The notes: generated by a model not told the origin, from the letters alone. DNA of 64,000 nt from JAOUEA01 sp963825685 (GCA_963825685.1 CAWGUD010000024.1:9979-73978); one strand, 5' to 3'. Shown: positions 17,617-25,957, numbered from the stretch's first letter. Made by a program: numbers and translations.

Positions 17617-17690
17617 GATGAAGGTGCTGGTCAGGGCGCTCTGGGAGCGGATTGCCGGTGACGGCGAGATACTCGTCGGTCATCGGAGAC

Positions 17691-18248
17691 TCATCCCTTG
17701 AACGCGGCCATGCCCAGTCTCGCCCGAAACGGCTCAAGGCCGTCCCGCTGCATCTGCGCGCGCTTCTCGAGCACGGTGAAGTCGAATCCCTGTAGCCGCT
17801 CGTCCGAGCGCGACAGCTCGCCGAGGAGCCGCCATAGGAGCTGCTTGCCTTCCACGCCGAGGCTGAGCAGTTCGACCTCTTCGAGGCGCGCCACGGCCGC
17901 ACCTGAACCGAGGACCGGCACGTAACCCTTGAGCCTCGTCAGGAGCTCGACGCCGAGCGCACCGGCCCGCTTCACCGGGTTGCTCTGTGCCCCGACCGCC
18001 GTCATCACTCGTTCGAGCATGTGGCGGTCCTCCTCGATCTCGCCGACCAGGCCCCTCAGATGCCGTCCGAGTTCGGAGTCGCGCTGCTGTTCTCGGCACC
18101 GGTTCGCCAGCTGGATGGCGGCGGCGGAGCCGGCGAGGTGGTCGTTCAGATACGCGCTCAGTCGTGCGTCCGAGTCACCGCGAGAGCTTGCCCCACGGTC
18201 TTCGGCTGCGTCGTTGGTGCGATCTGTGCTGCGACCGGAGTCTGGCAC
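17691..18248 (-). CDS. Helical protein of unknown function, possible ferritin-like fold
   Basis: About 185 residues from the GTG at 18248, chosen because GGGAGGG lies six bases upstream; the frame is open further back but without a good site. From residue 30 it is almost wholly alpha-helical, with LSAYLNDHLAGSAAAIQLANRC, GLVGEIEEDRHMLERVM and later helices spaced like a four-helix bundle, as in DUF892/ferritin-like proteins. The Glu/His pattern (EIEEDRH) could bind metal. The assignment is tentative. First cargo gene inside the island, next to the attachment fragment. Confidence 0.55.
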   Translation of the reverse strand: MPDSGRSTDRTNDAAEDRGASSRGDSDARLSAYLNDHLAGSAAAIQLANRCREQQRDSELGRHLRGLVGEIEEDRHMLERVMTAVGAQSNPVKRAGALGVELLTRLKGYVPVLGSGAAVARLEEVELLSLGVEGKQLLWRLLGELSRSDERLQGFDFTVLEKRAQMQRDGLEPFRARLGMAAFKG

Positions 18249-18472
18249 GTCGATCCCTCCCAGATCCCATTCATGATTCCCGACATCCGCTCGTTCTGAC
18301 GGTGGAGTATCCGATCGCGGGCCCTGTGAAACCGCAGGGCTATCCCTGACCTGCCTTCGATCGTCGCGGATCGTTTCGAGGCGGCTCGGCCGGGGAACAC
18401 GCATCCGGTGGCGACAACAGCGGAACGACCCACACCGGGGGACGGGTCGGGACCCCGAGACGCACCATCACC

Positions 18473-18952
18473 GTGCCGAGCATCTTCCTCGGCATCGGCT
18501 TGGGAGGGTTCTTCGACGGGATCGTCCTCCACCAGATCCTTCAGTGGCACCACATGCTCACGTCCACAGGCGACTACTCGGCGACGACGGTGAGCGGTCT
18601 GGAGGTCAACACCCTGTGGGATGGGCTCTTCCACGCAACGACCTACGTGTTCGTCGCTGTCGGGATATCCATGATCTGGGCACGAGCGCGCGACGGTGGC
18701 TTCGTCTGGTCATGGCGCAGCCTGCTCGGGTGGAGCTTGGTCGGCTGGGGTCTGTTCGATCTGGTCGAAGGGATCATCGACCACCACATCCTCCAGATCC
18801 ACCACGTCCGGAGCGGTCCGAACGAACTCGCGTACGACCTCGGCTTCCTCGCGTTCGGCGCCGTTCTCCTGCTCGTCGGTTGGCTCCTCGCGCGCTCCGA
18901 TCGGGCATCCATCAAGGAAGGAAGCGCGCCTGCCGCTGCGTTCGATAGCTAG
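18473..18952 (+). CDS. DUF2243 membrane protein
   Basis: 159 residues, four predicted membrane helices. The family block GIGLGGFFDGIVLHQILQWHHM opens the protein, then LWDGLFHATTYVFVAVG, LLGWSLVGWGLFDLVEGIIDHHILQIHHVR and DLGFLAFGAVLLLVGW. The paired histidines in the membrane (LHQ, WHH, DHHILQIHH) suggest metal or haem binding, but the function is unknown. A GTG at 18473 is used; a start further upstream is possible. Divergent from the helical protein gene. Confidence 0.85.
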   Translation: MPSIFLGIGLGGFFDGIVLHQILQWHHMLTSTGDYSATTVSGLEVNTLWDGLFHATTYVFVAVGISMIWARARDGGFVWSWRSLLGWSLVGWGLFDLVEGIIDHHILQIHHVRSGPNELAYDLGFLAFGAVLLLVGWLLARSDRASIKEGSAPAAAFDS

Positions 18953-19027
18953 GCCGAGCCGAAGGCCCCACCGGAGTGCCGCGTCTACTTCGTCCGAGCC
19001 CCGTGGGAGCTCGATCTCGACCTTCGC

Positions 19028-19150
19028 CTACAGGTCGATCCGCTCGCACGGGGTCGTTCGCTGGATCCACAGCGAGGGAGACGTCTCGCTGCCCTCCATC
19101 TCGAACACCTGGTGGAGCTCGACGTCGCGGATGGCGACGCGCGATCGAGC
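19028..19150 (-). pseudogene. C-terminal fragment of an unidentified gene
   Basis: About 40 codons on the minus strand, ending in TAG at 19028, read RVAIRDVELHQVFEMEGSE and end in a basic, polar tail. Codon use is consistent with coding, but a stop lies just upstream, and the conserved leader begins about 60 bp away. It looks like the tail of a gene cut off when the module inserted. The parent family is not recognisable. Confidence 0.3.
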
Positions 19151-19211
19151 ATGTCACAGCGAGGATCGGAGCCACGACCGCCCCGAACCCAGGAGCCCCA
19201 ACCGACGCTGA

Positions 19212-19490
19212 GGTCCCGTCGGTCATCTTGGGGCTGCACAATCGGTCGTCCGGGCCACTGCGCCGCGCACCCGCTCGTGGCAGGCTCGTGGGGTCGCCGG
19301 GGAGGCGTCCATGGGGGGAGGGCCTTCCAACGGCGGCGCCGAGAGGCTGCGGGGTCTTCCGGACCGCCTCAACCGCCCTGCGGTCGCTCGGTCTCACGCC
19401 TGACGTGAGGACGGCGGGACGACTCTCCGGGGCCACGCGGCTCTCGAGCCTGCGGATCACCTCCCCCCGGCGTCGGAGGGTCGCCCCGTC
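19212..19490 (+). other. Conserved leader, copy A
   Basis: About 280 bp highly similar to 50012-50292. Single-base insertions and deletions separate the copies (for example 100 versus 101 bp from atcggtcgtc to gagaggctgc, then 70 versus 69 bp to acggcggga), so no reading frame is kept, which argues against coding. A 10-bp stem, cgactctccg (19420-19429) with cggagggtcg (19474-19483), has a G-U pair where copy B has G-C, so pairing is preserved. A second hairpin, ctcacg-cctga-cgtgag, lies at 19393-19409. It precedes the module gene by about 70 bp and may be a structured RNA, a regulatory leader or a recombination site. Confidence 0.6.
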
Positions 19491-19559
19491 CAGCTATGCA
19501 TGATCCGGGCCTGGGCAAGGGCTCTAGGCACAGGGTTCAGGCAACGTGAGGAGGAGCAC

Positions 19560-20333
19560 GTGGTGGACTATGCCGATCCGCTCGCAGAGTTCGTCGAGCG
19601 GGTGAGGAACGTGTACCTGCCTACGTACGTCGCCAACCTCGATCGGAGGGACATCGGCCGGGTGGTACCCGGCTTCCCTTTGACCTTCGACCCGGACCAG
19701 ATCAACACGAACGCAGAGACCGCGGCGGGATTCCTGCGGGCTGTCGATGAGGGACCCGTCGAGCGCAGACCAACCTCGTTCGGCCTCCCGAGGGACCGAC
19801 CCAAGGGCAGATGTCCGATCTTCGATCGACCGACCTCGAAGGGGCGTCTCCCGTTCCTCGATGAGGGACCCTTGGGCGTCGCCGCTGCCGGCCTGCTCGC
19901 CCTCGATCTCGGATGGCCGGAGGAGCGGCTCGGCTTCCGGTCCCGCCTCGAGTACTTCGATGTCTCCGCATACGGTCCGCAGGATGACCCGATGATGAAG
20001 GGTCAGCTCGTGGTCGCCGCTGAGACGAAAGGGAAGCAGTCGGAGGTGCAAGAACTCATCGAGGACATCCAGCAGTGCGGAGGGATCGGCGCGCACCAAA
20101 GGGAGACGTGCGCAGTCACTCTGAGACGTCAGAGCGGCAACCACCACAACAAGTACAGAGGATTGATCAAGTTGCGTCCTCAGCTCCTCTGGCTCGTCGG
20201 CCCGGAGGAGCGTCACGTGTTCCGGCTCGAGTACAAGGGCTCGAAGCGGGTCGTGCTCGTGTCCGAGAACCGAGGAGGCCTTGCGTTGCGACGCCCTGCA
20301 CGCCACTCCAGCCGTCAGGGGAGACTTGGCTGA
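19560..20333 (+). CDS. Island module protein, copy A: possible PD-(D/E)XK nuclease
   Basis: About 257 residues from a double GTG with GAGGAGGAG ahead of it. The family is not recognised; identity to copy B (50416-51201) is high over residues 1-235. The central segment has the order expected of a PD-(D/E)XK core: Asp134 in YFDVSAYG, a hydrophobic strand QLVVAA, Glu155-Thr-Lys157 and then KQSEVQELI as the following helix. A basic, His/Asn-rich stretch (SGNHHNKYRGLIKLRP) follows and could contact nucleic acid. After VVLVSE the frame differs from copy B; a one-base change near 20275 would restore EALRCD and end at 20346. Nuclease activity is an inference. Confidence 0.6.
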   Translation: MVDYADPLAEFVERVRNVYLPTYVANLDRRDIGRVVPGFPLTFDPDQINTNAETAAGFLRAVDEGPVERRPTSFGLPRDRPKGRCPIFDRPTSKGRLPFLDEGPLGVAAAGLLALDLGWPEERLGFRSRLEYFDVSAYGPQDDPMMKGQLVVAAETKGKQSEVQELIEDIQQCGGIGAHQRETCAVTLRRQSGNHHNKYRGLIKLRPQLLWLVGPEERHVFRLEYKGSKRVVLVSENRGGLALRRPARHSSRQGRLG

Positions 20334-20346
20334 GGCGGCCCCATGA

Positions 20347-20642
20347 CCTGGAAGCTGAAGGCGTGCTCGCAGTCGAGATCCCGATTCTCTCGGACGAGGC
20401 CAGCCTCACATCCCTTTCGCGCGCCCTCCTTGAGGGAAAGTGGCTCTCCGGTTGACATCGGACCGCGCAGACGATCGCACTGACAAAGAGCGACGAACTG
20501 CCTCTCGGCCTGGCCGTTCTCTCTCTCTGTGGCCCTGAGTACCTTGATCGACGACCACGCCAGTTCCATCGAAGCCGAGGACGCCGATGCCAGTCAACAG
20601 CTCCTCGACACGGCGAGAGCCGAGCGGCGATATCTTCGTCCG
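20347..20642. other. Gap with no convincing gene
   Basis: Between the module gene and the acetyltransferase start. An open frame on the plus strand (ending about 20455) gives LEAEGVLAVEIPILSDEASLTSLSRALLEGKWL, which has protein-like composition and may be the tail of a degraded gene. Nothing else is supported. Confidence 0.4.
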
Positions 20643-21116
20643 ATGATCACGTTGCGGGACCTCATGGACTCCGACCGTGATGCCGTGCTGGCGCTGGGCA
20701 TCGCGCCGGGCCAACGCAGGTTCGTGAGCACGGTCCCGGAGTCCTTGGCCGAGGCGGCGGATGAACCCGGCGCGCAGGCGATCACTTGGGCCGTCTATCG
20801 AGACGAGACGCCGGTGGGGTTCGTGATGATCGCCGACGAGGTCGAGGAGCCGTACATCCCCCACTACCTGTGGAAGCTCTTGATCGACGAGCGGTATCAG
20901 CGTCAGGGAGTGGGAACGGCGACCCTCGACCTCATCGTTCGGTACTTCCTCGATCGACCCGGTGTCGACTCGATCACGACGAACGCGGCGGAGGGCGACG
21001 GGTCACCGATCCCGTTCTACGAACGCTACGGCTTCGAGCGCACGGGCGAGATGCACGACGAGGAAGTCGTCCTTCGCCTGGATCTGCGAAAGCACGAGGC
21101 TCTCGGTGGGCGCTGA
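20643..21116 (+). CDS. GNAT-family N-acetyltransferase
   Basis: About 157 residues from the ATG at 20643 (MITLRDLMDSDRDAVLAL), preceded by an open frame that adds a non-homologous tail. It has motif A of the family with the acetyl-CoA loop (WKLLIDERYQRQGVGTATLDL) and the C-terminal FYERYGFERTGEM. A likely small-molecule or antibiotic-type acetyltransferase; the substrate is unknown. The last codons and the stop are inside the tRNA-Val fragment at 21104-21153, so integration has supplied the present C-terminus. Confidence 0.88.
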   Translation: MITLRDLMDSDRDAVLALGIAPGQRRFVSTVPESLAEAADEPGAQAITWAVYRDETPVGFVMIADEVEEPYIPHYLWKLLIDERYQRQGVGTATLDLIVRYFLDRPGVDSITTNAAEGDGSPIPFYERYGFERTGEMHDEEVVLRLDLRKHEALGGR

Positions 21117-21153
21117 GGGTCTCGAACCCCCGACCTTCGCCTTGTAAGGGCGA
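21104..21153 (-). repeat. Displaced tRNA-Val 3' half (inner attachment site)
   Basis: 50 bp identical to 24502-24551, the 3' half of the intact tRNA-Val(UAC). It is the expected attachment-site duplicate of an element that used this tRNA. No 5' half is present. With the intact tRNA it bounds a segment of about 3.4 kb. Confidence 0.9.
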
Positions 21154-21258
21154 ATCGAGGCTATCCGCTGACCTGCGGCGATGCGGCGTGATTCGCCGAA
21201 CAGGCCCCTGACCTGCACGTTTGTCGTCCGGGCCCGTCCGGCGTCATCCGGCCTGATC

Positions 21259-21299
21259 CCGAAGTCGCGCGCGGAATGCGCGCCCCCTGCGCGCCCCCT
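21259..21299 (+). repeat. Copy 1 of the integrase 3'-end repeat
   Basis: 41 bp identical to 24408-24448, which lies in the last codons of the integrase remnant. Its presence just inside the inner attachment site suggests that a second, related element, or a tandem copy, once occupied this place and was mostly deleted. Confidence 0.8.
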
Positions 21300-21413
21300 A
21301 GCATCGAGCTCGTGGGATCGTGCAGCTATTCGATCGTCGTGCTCGACCACGACGCGAACCCCGGCAGGCCGGCGCGCCCGAGGTGCCGGGCAGGTGCTCG
21401 TGGCCGCGTCGTG

Positions 21414-22155
21414 ACGGTTCGCCATCCGAGCGGCACGCGATACCTGCCGCGCACGATCGAGCACGGCCGAGCTCGTGACGTGCCCGGCGGTGCCCGAGCG
21501 ACGAGAGCCGAGGCCGAACGCGCGCTCGAAATCGCGCTCGCGATCACGCGGCCCTGCGGCGTGCCGACCTTCGTCGACCGGGCGACGTACCTCGATGCCG
21601 CCGGCGCGCTCGGCCTCACGACGGAGTTCACGTGGGACGCGTTCCTCGCCCTGGACGGAGTTCCGTTCGAGGAGGCGTCGCGCGTGCCGGCGCAGCTCGT
21701 CGAGATCGAGGACGCGATGCAGGCCCAGCCCGGTCTCTCGTCGGCTCGCGTGGTGAGCGGCCTCGACACGTTGTTCGACCTCGTCGACCTGCGCGTGAAG
21801 AACCTGCGGGTGCCGATCCTGCTCGTCGTGTTCCAGATCGGGGCGGTGACGCTCGCCGTGCTCGCCGGGGTGGGCTCGCTCACGCTCACGCGCCAGACGT
21901 TCGAGCTCGCGGTGCTGCACAGCCGCGGCTTCTCCCGCCGCACCCTGCTCGCGGCGCAGGGCGCGCAGGCGCTGCTGTACGCGGCGGTCGCGTTCCCGCT
22001 CGGACTGCTGCTGGGTCTCGGACTCGCCAAGCTCGCCGGACGGTTCAACGGCGAGCAGCTCCCCGGCGTCGAGTTCCCCGCCCGACTCAACGACGGCGCG
22101 ATCTGGCTCGGGCTCGCCGTGGCGCTCGTCGGCGCACTCGTGCTGCTGGCGCTCT
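21414..22155 (+). pseudogene. Fragment of an FtsX-type ABC permease
   Basis: The frame encodes an extracytoplasmic stretch (FVDRATYLDAAGALGLTTEF, LVEIEDAMQAQPG) followed by membrane helices of the FtsX/MacB permease domain (LRVPILLVVFQIGAVTLAVLAG, FELAVLHSRGFSRRTLLAAQG, ALLYAAVAFPLGLLLGLGLAK). The N-terminal membrane domain is missing and the last helix is followed abruptly, at about 22155, by DNA of different composition. It is an internal piece of a much larger permease left inside the island. Confidence 0.7.
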
Positions 22156-22329
22156 CACAAGATCACCGCGTTGATCGCCGAGCAACTCCTTTGCGTCCGA
22201 ACGCGCGATCGCCGAGATCACTCCCTGTGAACAACGGACGACAAGCGATCGATTTGCCTCCCGTTTCAGCGTCGCGCGGGGCCTTTGATTTTCGGCCGAG
22301 TTTTCCAGCGGGATCAGCGGATCGGACCA

Positions 22330-23181
22330 CTAGCCAGGCTTGTCGAATACGCCCTGGATGAACACCGTGCGCCCGGCGTCGGTGTTGCGCCCGGAGTTAC
22401 TCATCTTGACGGCTGCCTGTTCTCCCAGCACGAGATGCATTCCAAGCGGAGGAGGGGCGTTGGAGCCGCTCGCACCCGACGCTTGCGCCTTCGCCTGCTG
22501 TGCCTTGCGCGCCGCCACGATGTCGGCGGTAATGTCGCGCCAGGTGCGCTCCAGGAGACCTGCACCGCGGATCAACCCGCGGAGGGATTCCGCATCGGCC
22601 AGATGGCTCTGGTTGGGGCGGCTCGCCCATGGGACCGGAAGCTCGATCGGCTCGCCGTTCCCAGCGCAGATTTCCTGGCAGACGAACAGCCCGCCCGGCC
22701 TGAGTACCCGGGCGATTCCGGAATACAGGCGGCGCTTGTCCCGGATGTTCATCTGCATTTGTATCGTCCACACCACGTCGAAGCTGGACGCGGCGAACGG
22801 AAGCTCCAGGGCATCACCCGCCTGAAAGCGGGTGCGATCGGACAACCGCGTCATCCGAGAAAGGGCGTTGGCCACCCCGCAGAATTCAGGCGAGAGATCG
22901 ATGCCTGTCACGTCGCAACCCAAAGTTGCGGCGAGGTAACGCGCCGGGCCGCCCAACCCGCTGCCCACGTCGAGCACTCGCGATCCTGGCGGAATCTTTG
23001 CAAGCTCCACCAATGCGCGCGTGGCCGAACGTCCCGCGGAGTGAAACTCGTCGGCCGGCGCGAGATCTTCGTGCGTGACCGAGTCCAGGTCTTTGCCGAG
23101 AGCTTGCAACCCCGCCACGATTCGCGGCAGAAGTCCGCCCGGCTCGTAGTGACGAAGCATTTCCTCGTGCGACTCGCCCAT
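22330..23181 (-). CDS. SAM-dependent methyltransferase, probably acquired
   Basis: 283 residues of a class I methyltransferase. The glycine-rich motif VLDVGSGLGGPARYLA, the acidic DVTGIDLS end of strand 2, DALELPF and VLRPGGLFVCQEI are all present, as in sarcosine/dimethylglycine- or tocopherol-type enzymes; the acceptor is not predictable. Codon choice is less G/C-biased than in neighbouring genes (many CTT, CGT, GAA, AAA codons), consistent with transfer from another phylum. It lies between two gene fragments in the tRNA-Val island. Confidence 0.85.
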   Translation of the reverse strand: MGESHEEMLRHYEPGGLLPRIVAGLQALGKDLDSVTHEDLAPADEFHSAGRSATRALVELAKIPPGSRVLDVGSGLGGPARYLAATLGCDVTGIDLSPEFCGVANALSRMTRLSDRTRFQAGDALELPFAASSFDVVWTIQMQMNIRDKRRLYSGIARVLRPGGLFVCQEICAGNGEPIELPVPWASRPNQSHLADAESLRGLIRGAGLLERTWRDITADIVAARKAQQAKAQASGASGSNAPPPLGMHLVLGEQAAVKMSNSGRNTDAGRTVFIQGVFDKPG

Positions 23182-23279
23182 GGACGCAAATCCTGCGCGG
23201 ATTTCGGGGAGCCGTCAACGCCGGCGGCAGCGGGCCTCAGCGTCGCGCACAGAGGCCTGTTTCGGGCGATGATGCGCCG

Positions 23280-23849
23280 GTGAGCCTTTCACCGACCGAG
23301 GCAGCGATCCTCGCCGCGTTCGGCGCCTCGGCGATCACCGGCGCCGTCACGTTCTCGATCACGGTCTATTCGGCGCGCCGGCAGCGGGATCGCGACGAAC
23401 AGCAGCGGCAGCACGAGCGCGAGCGCGACGCCGACGAGCGGGCGAACAGGCTCGCCGACGAGCGACGCGATCGCCTGCGCGGTGGCTATCAGGCGATCGT
23501 GTACGCGGCGAGCACGATGCACGCCGTGGCGAAAGAGCTGCAGGCCATCTGGGCGAACGAGCCGGTCGAGGTGCGCAACGAACGGCTGAACGCCGTGCTG
23601 CAGGATGCGACCGGCGACCTCGGGCGCGCCGTGGCGAGCCTCGCCCTCGACGATGGCACGGCGTCGGTGATCGAGGGCCTCGCGGCGATCCGAGGTGATT
23701 TCGCCCGTTACGTGGTGCAGATCGAGCTCGTCAATCGGCGCGACGCCGGCACGCCCGACGCGCGACGCGAGGCGATCGCCCTGCTCGGACAGATCGAGGC
23801 GAAGTCGGGCGAGATCGAGCGGCTCGCCCGATCACACCTCGCGCCGTAG
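23280..23849 (+). CDS. Membrane-anchored coiled-coil protein of mobile-element type
   Basis: 189 residues. One N-terminal membrane helix (ILAAFGASAITGAVTFSITVY) is followed by a highly charged helix rich in Arg, Asp, Glu and Gln (RRQRDRDEQQRQHERERDAD) and a helical C-terminal domain. Proteins of this build are frequent in phages and integrative elements, with no known role. GTG start at 23280. It is upstream of the integrase remnant. Confidence 0.6.
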   Translation: MSLSPTEAAILAAFGASAITGAVTFSITVYSARRQRDRDEQQRQHERERDADERANRLADERRDRLRGGYQAIVYAASTMHAVAKELQAIWANEPVEVRNERLNAVLQDATGDLGRAVASLALDDGTASVIEGLAAIRGDFARYVVQIELVNRRDAGTPDARREAIALLGQIEAKSGEIERLARSHLAP

Positions 23850-23853
23850 TCGC

Positions 23854-24000
23854 CTAGCCGGCAGCCGCGCGCACCGCGATCTCGTCGAGCGCCGCCGCCT
23901 CGTCGAGCTCGTCACCGCAGCCGGCGCAGGTCGCCACGTCGAGCAGCACGAGGCCGATCACGGTTTCGCAGCACGAGCACAGCACCTGCTCGACGCGCAT
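23854..24000 (-). CDS. Small CxxC zinc-binding-like protein
   Basis: 48 residues from the ATG at 23998-24000: MRVEQVLCSCCETVIGLVLL, then VATCAGCGDELDEAAAL. Two CxxC pairs about 15 residues apart could bind one zinc ion. It converges on the preceding gene with a 4-bp gap. Small zinc proteins like this are typical of phage-like elements; the short length keeps confidence low. Confidence 0.45.
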   Translation of the reverse strand: MRVEQVLCSCCETVIGLVLLDVATCAGCGDELDEAAALDEIAVRAAAG

Positions 24001-24099
24001 CACGAGGCCACGCGCTGCCGCCGGCGGTGCGCCCTCGATCGGCAGGTGCCGCTGCAGTACGTGCCGGCGCCGGTGACGAGCTGCCCGCACCTGGGCACG

Positions 24100-24489
24100 T
24101 ATCCGCCCGGCGGCGGCGGCCTCGTGTTCCCTGCACCGAACGGCGGCCCGATCAGGTGGTCGTCGTGGCGCGCGCGGTATTTCACGCCGGCCGTGGCCGC
24201 CGCCGGCATCGGCCCGACGACGCCGTACGCGCTGCGGCATTCGGCCGTGTCGATCATGGCCGCCTCGGGCGCGTCGCTGCACGAGGCCGGCCGGCGCGTC
24301 GGGCACCGCTCGGTGGTCACGACGAACCGATACGCGCACCTGTTCGACGAGCGCGACGACGAGATCGCCGAGGCCGTCGATCGCCTCGCCCGCGAGGCCG
24401 CCGAGAGCCGAAGTCGCGCGCGGAATGCGCGCCCCCTGCGCGCCCCCTCGGGCATCGCATCGGTGACGGACCTGCCGCACCGCCCCTGA
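24100..24489 (+). pseudogene. Tyrosine recombinase (integrase), C-terminal remnant
   Basis: The frame carries the end of a phage-type integrase: GLVFPAPNGGPIRWSSW, then TTPYALRHSAVSIMAASGAS (box with the catalytic Arg-His), GRRVGHRSVVTT and the nucleophile in NRYAHLF. The first catalytic Arg and the N-terminal DNA-binding domain are absent, because the upstream frame is unrelated. It ends 16 bp from the intact tRNA-Val, the normal place for the integrase of an element that uses this tRNA. It cannot be active as it stands. Confidence 0.82.
24408..24448 (+). repeat. Copy 2 of the integrase 3'-end repeat
   Basis: 41 bp within the last codons of the integrase remnant, identical to 21259-21299. 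Confidence 0.8.
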
Positions 24490-24504
24490 CCTGCGGTTTT
24501 ACGG

Positions 24505-24577
24505 TGGGCGCTGAGGGTCTCGAACCCCCGACCTTCGCCTTGTAAGGGCGACGCTCTGCCAGCTGAGCTAAGCGCCC
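24505..24577 (-). tRNA. tRNA-Val (anticodon UAC)
   Basis: Complete 73-nt cloverleaf: acceptor GGGCGCT/AGCGCCC, D stem GCTC/GAGC, anticodon stem TCGCC/GGCGA with loop CTTACAA (anticodon UAC), T arm GGGGG-TTCGAGA-CCCTC and discriminator A. CCA is not encoded. Its 3' half is repeated at 21104-21153 and, diverged, at 17570-17616, so it is the attachment site of the adjacent island. Confidence 0.95.
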
Positions 24578-24584
24578 GCGCTCT

Positions 24585-24902
24585 TCACGCGAGTTCCGTG
24601 TGGCCGCAGGCCCGGCACACCACGCCACCGAGCTGCGCCGACAGGCGCGTTCCCCCGCAGGATCGGCACCGGTCCAGGCCCTCGGCCCAGTCCGCGCGCT
24701 CCACCTGACACGCCGGGCAGATCAGCACCTGCCGTCCGTCCGAGACCGCCCGCACCCACGGCGTCTCCCGTTTGTCGGGGTCGTAGGTGGGCCGGCCGCA
24801 CAGGGAACACCCCGGTCGGTCGCCCGTGACGAGGGCACCGTCCTTCGGCCTCACGGCTCGCAAGGATACCGACTCCCCTCCCCTGCATGTGCGACTCGAC
24901 AC
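24585..24902 (-). CDS. Zinc-ribbon protein
   Basis: 105 residues with four CxxC pairs: CSLC, CPAC, CRSC and CRAC. The last two form a typical C4 ribbon at the C-terminus; the first two form another. The function is unknown; such proteins are often small nucleic-acid-binding or chaperone-like factors. The true start may be internal, at one of several GTG codons. Just upstream of the tRNA-Val on the same strand and possibly co-transcribed with it. Confidence 0.6.
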   Translation of the reverse strand: MSSRTCRGGESVSLRAVRPKDGALVTGDRPGCSLCGRPTYDPDKRETPWVRAVSDGRQVLICPACQVERADWAEGLDRCRSCGGTRLSAQLGGVVCRACGHTELA

Positions 24903-24941
24903 GTCATTCCGGTCGCGGTATGCCTGGGGGTGAGATCGGAC

Positions 24942-25915
24942 ATGGTGGCATCACGATCGCTCGTCGCGTTCCTGCTCGTGCTCGCCGCGTGCACCCCGGA
25001 CACCGAGGACAGGGAGGAGCGTCCCTCGGCGGTAGTGCCTGTCGGCTCGACCCTCGTTCAGATCGACCCCGAAAGGGATGTGGTCGGTCACGTCGTCCCT
25101 GTCGGCGTCGATCCGTTCGTGGTGACCTCATCGGCAGGCAGGATCTACGTAGTCGGACTCGACCGAGGCGACCTCCGGTCGGTCGACGCCGAGACGGGCG
25201 AGTCCTCCACCATCGACATCGGGGCGGCGGCCGGCGTGGTCGCCGACGGCGACTCGATCTGGGTCACCGCCGAGGGCAGATCGCTCATCGAGCTGGACGC
25301 GGCCACCGGAGCGGTTCGCCGTCGGCTCACACTCGACGACGAGCTGATCTTCGGGCCTCGAGACGGCGGCATGCTCACGGTCGGGGGCGGATCGCTGTGG
25401 ATCGCCGTCGACCGGGGCGGGACGACCGGCGAGGCGAGCGGACTGTCTGCGGGTCGATCCGGACTCCGGTGAGGTGGAGGATCGGATCGCGATCGGTCAC
25501 GAGCCCGTGTTCCCGGTCTTCGCCGACGGGGCCGTCTGGCTGGTCAGCATGCTCGAAGAGCGCGTGCAGCGCGTCGATGCGGCGACCGGCCGAGTGACCG
25601 GAGTGCGCACGCACGACGGTCCCCTCGCGGTGGCGGTCGGTGCCGGCGACGTGTGGGTCACGACGACGGCGGGGGTCGACCGCATCGACGCGCGGACAGG
25701 TGCGCTGATCGACATGCTCGACGTGCCCGATGAGCTGGCACGAGGTGTGTTCGTCCGATCGGGGACGATCTGGGTCGCGACCGAGGTCTCGGTGCTCGGG
25801 CTCGACCCCGGAGCGGAGACGTCACGCACGAGGTGACGCTCGTGGAGCGCTCGAACGACGAGGGACCCTTCTCGATGACCTGGGCGGACGGTTCCCTGTG
25901 GGTGTCGATCGAGTG
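24942..25915 (+). pseudogene. Beta-propeller lipoprotein, frame broken twice
   Basis: Starts with a lipoprotein signal (LVAFLLVLAAC) and continues as YVTN/Vgb-type propeller blades, each ending in a pattern like SIWVTAEG, SLWIAVDRG, AVWLVSMLE, DVWVTTTAG, TIWVATEV. The frame changes near 25440 (before VEDRIAIGHEP) and near 25820 (before VTLVERSNDEGPFSMTWADG), reaching TGA at 25915. All blades survive if joined. It resembles the propeller region of the 53-56 kb fusion gene. Confidence 0.7.
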
Positions 25916-25957
25916 ATCGGGAGGCCCGCGTGCTGGGAACCGGGGTAGCCTTCGGCG

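Noticed and set aside
18912..19460. A gene on the minus strand across the leader
   Set aside because: The matching stretch in copy B is shifted in frame, so no common protein results.
17570..24577. An intact prophage or integrative element
   Set aside because: No structural, replication or conjugation genes, and the integrase is a remnant.
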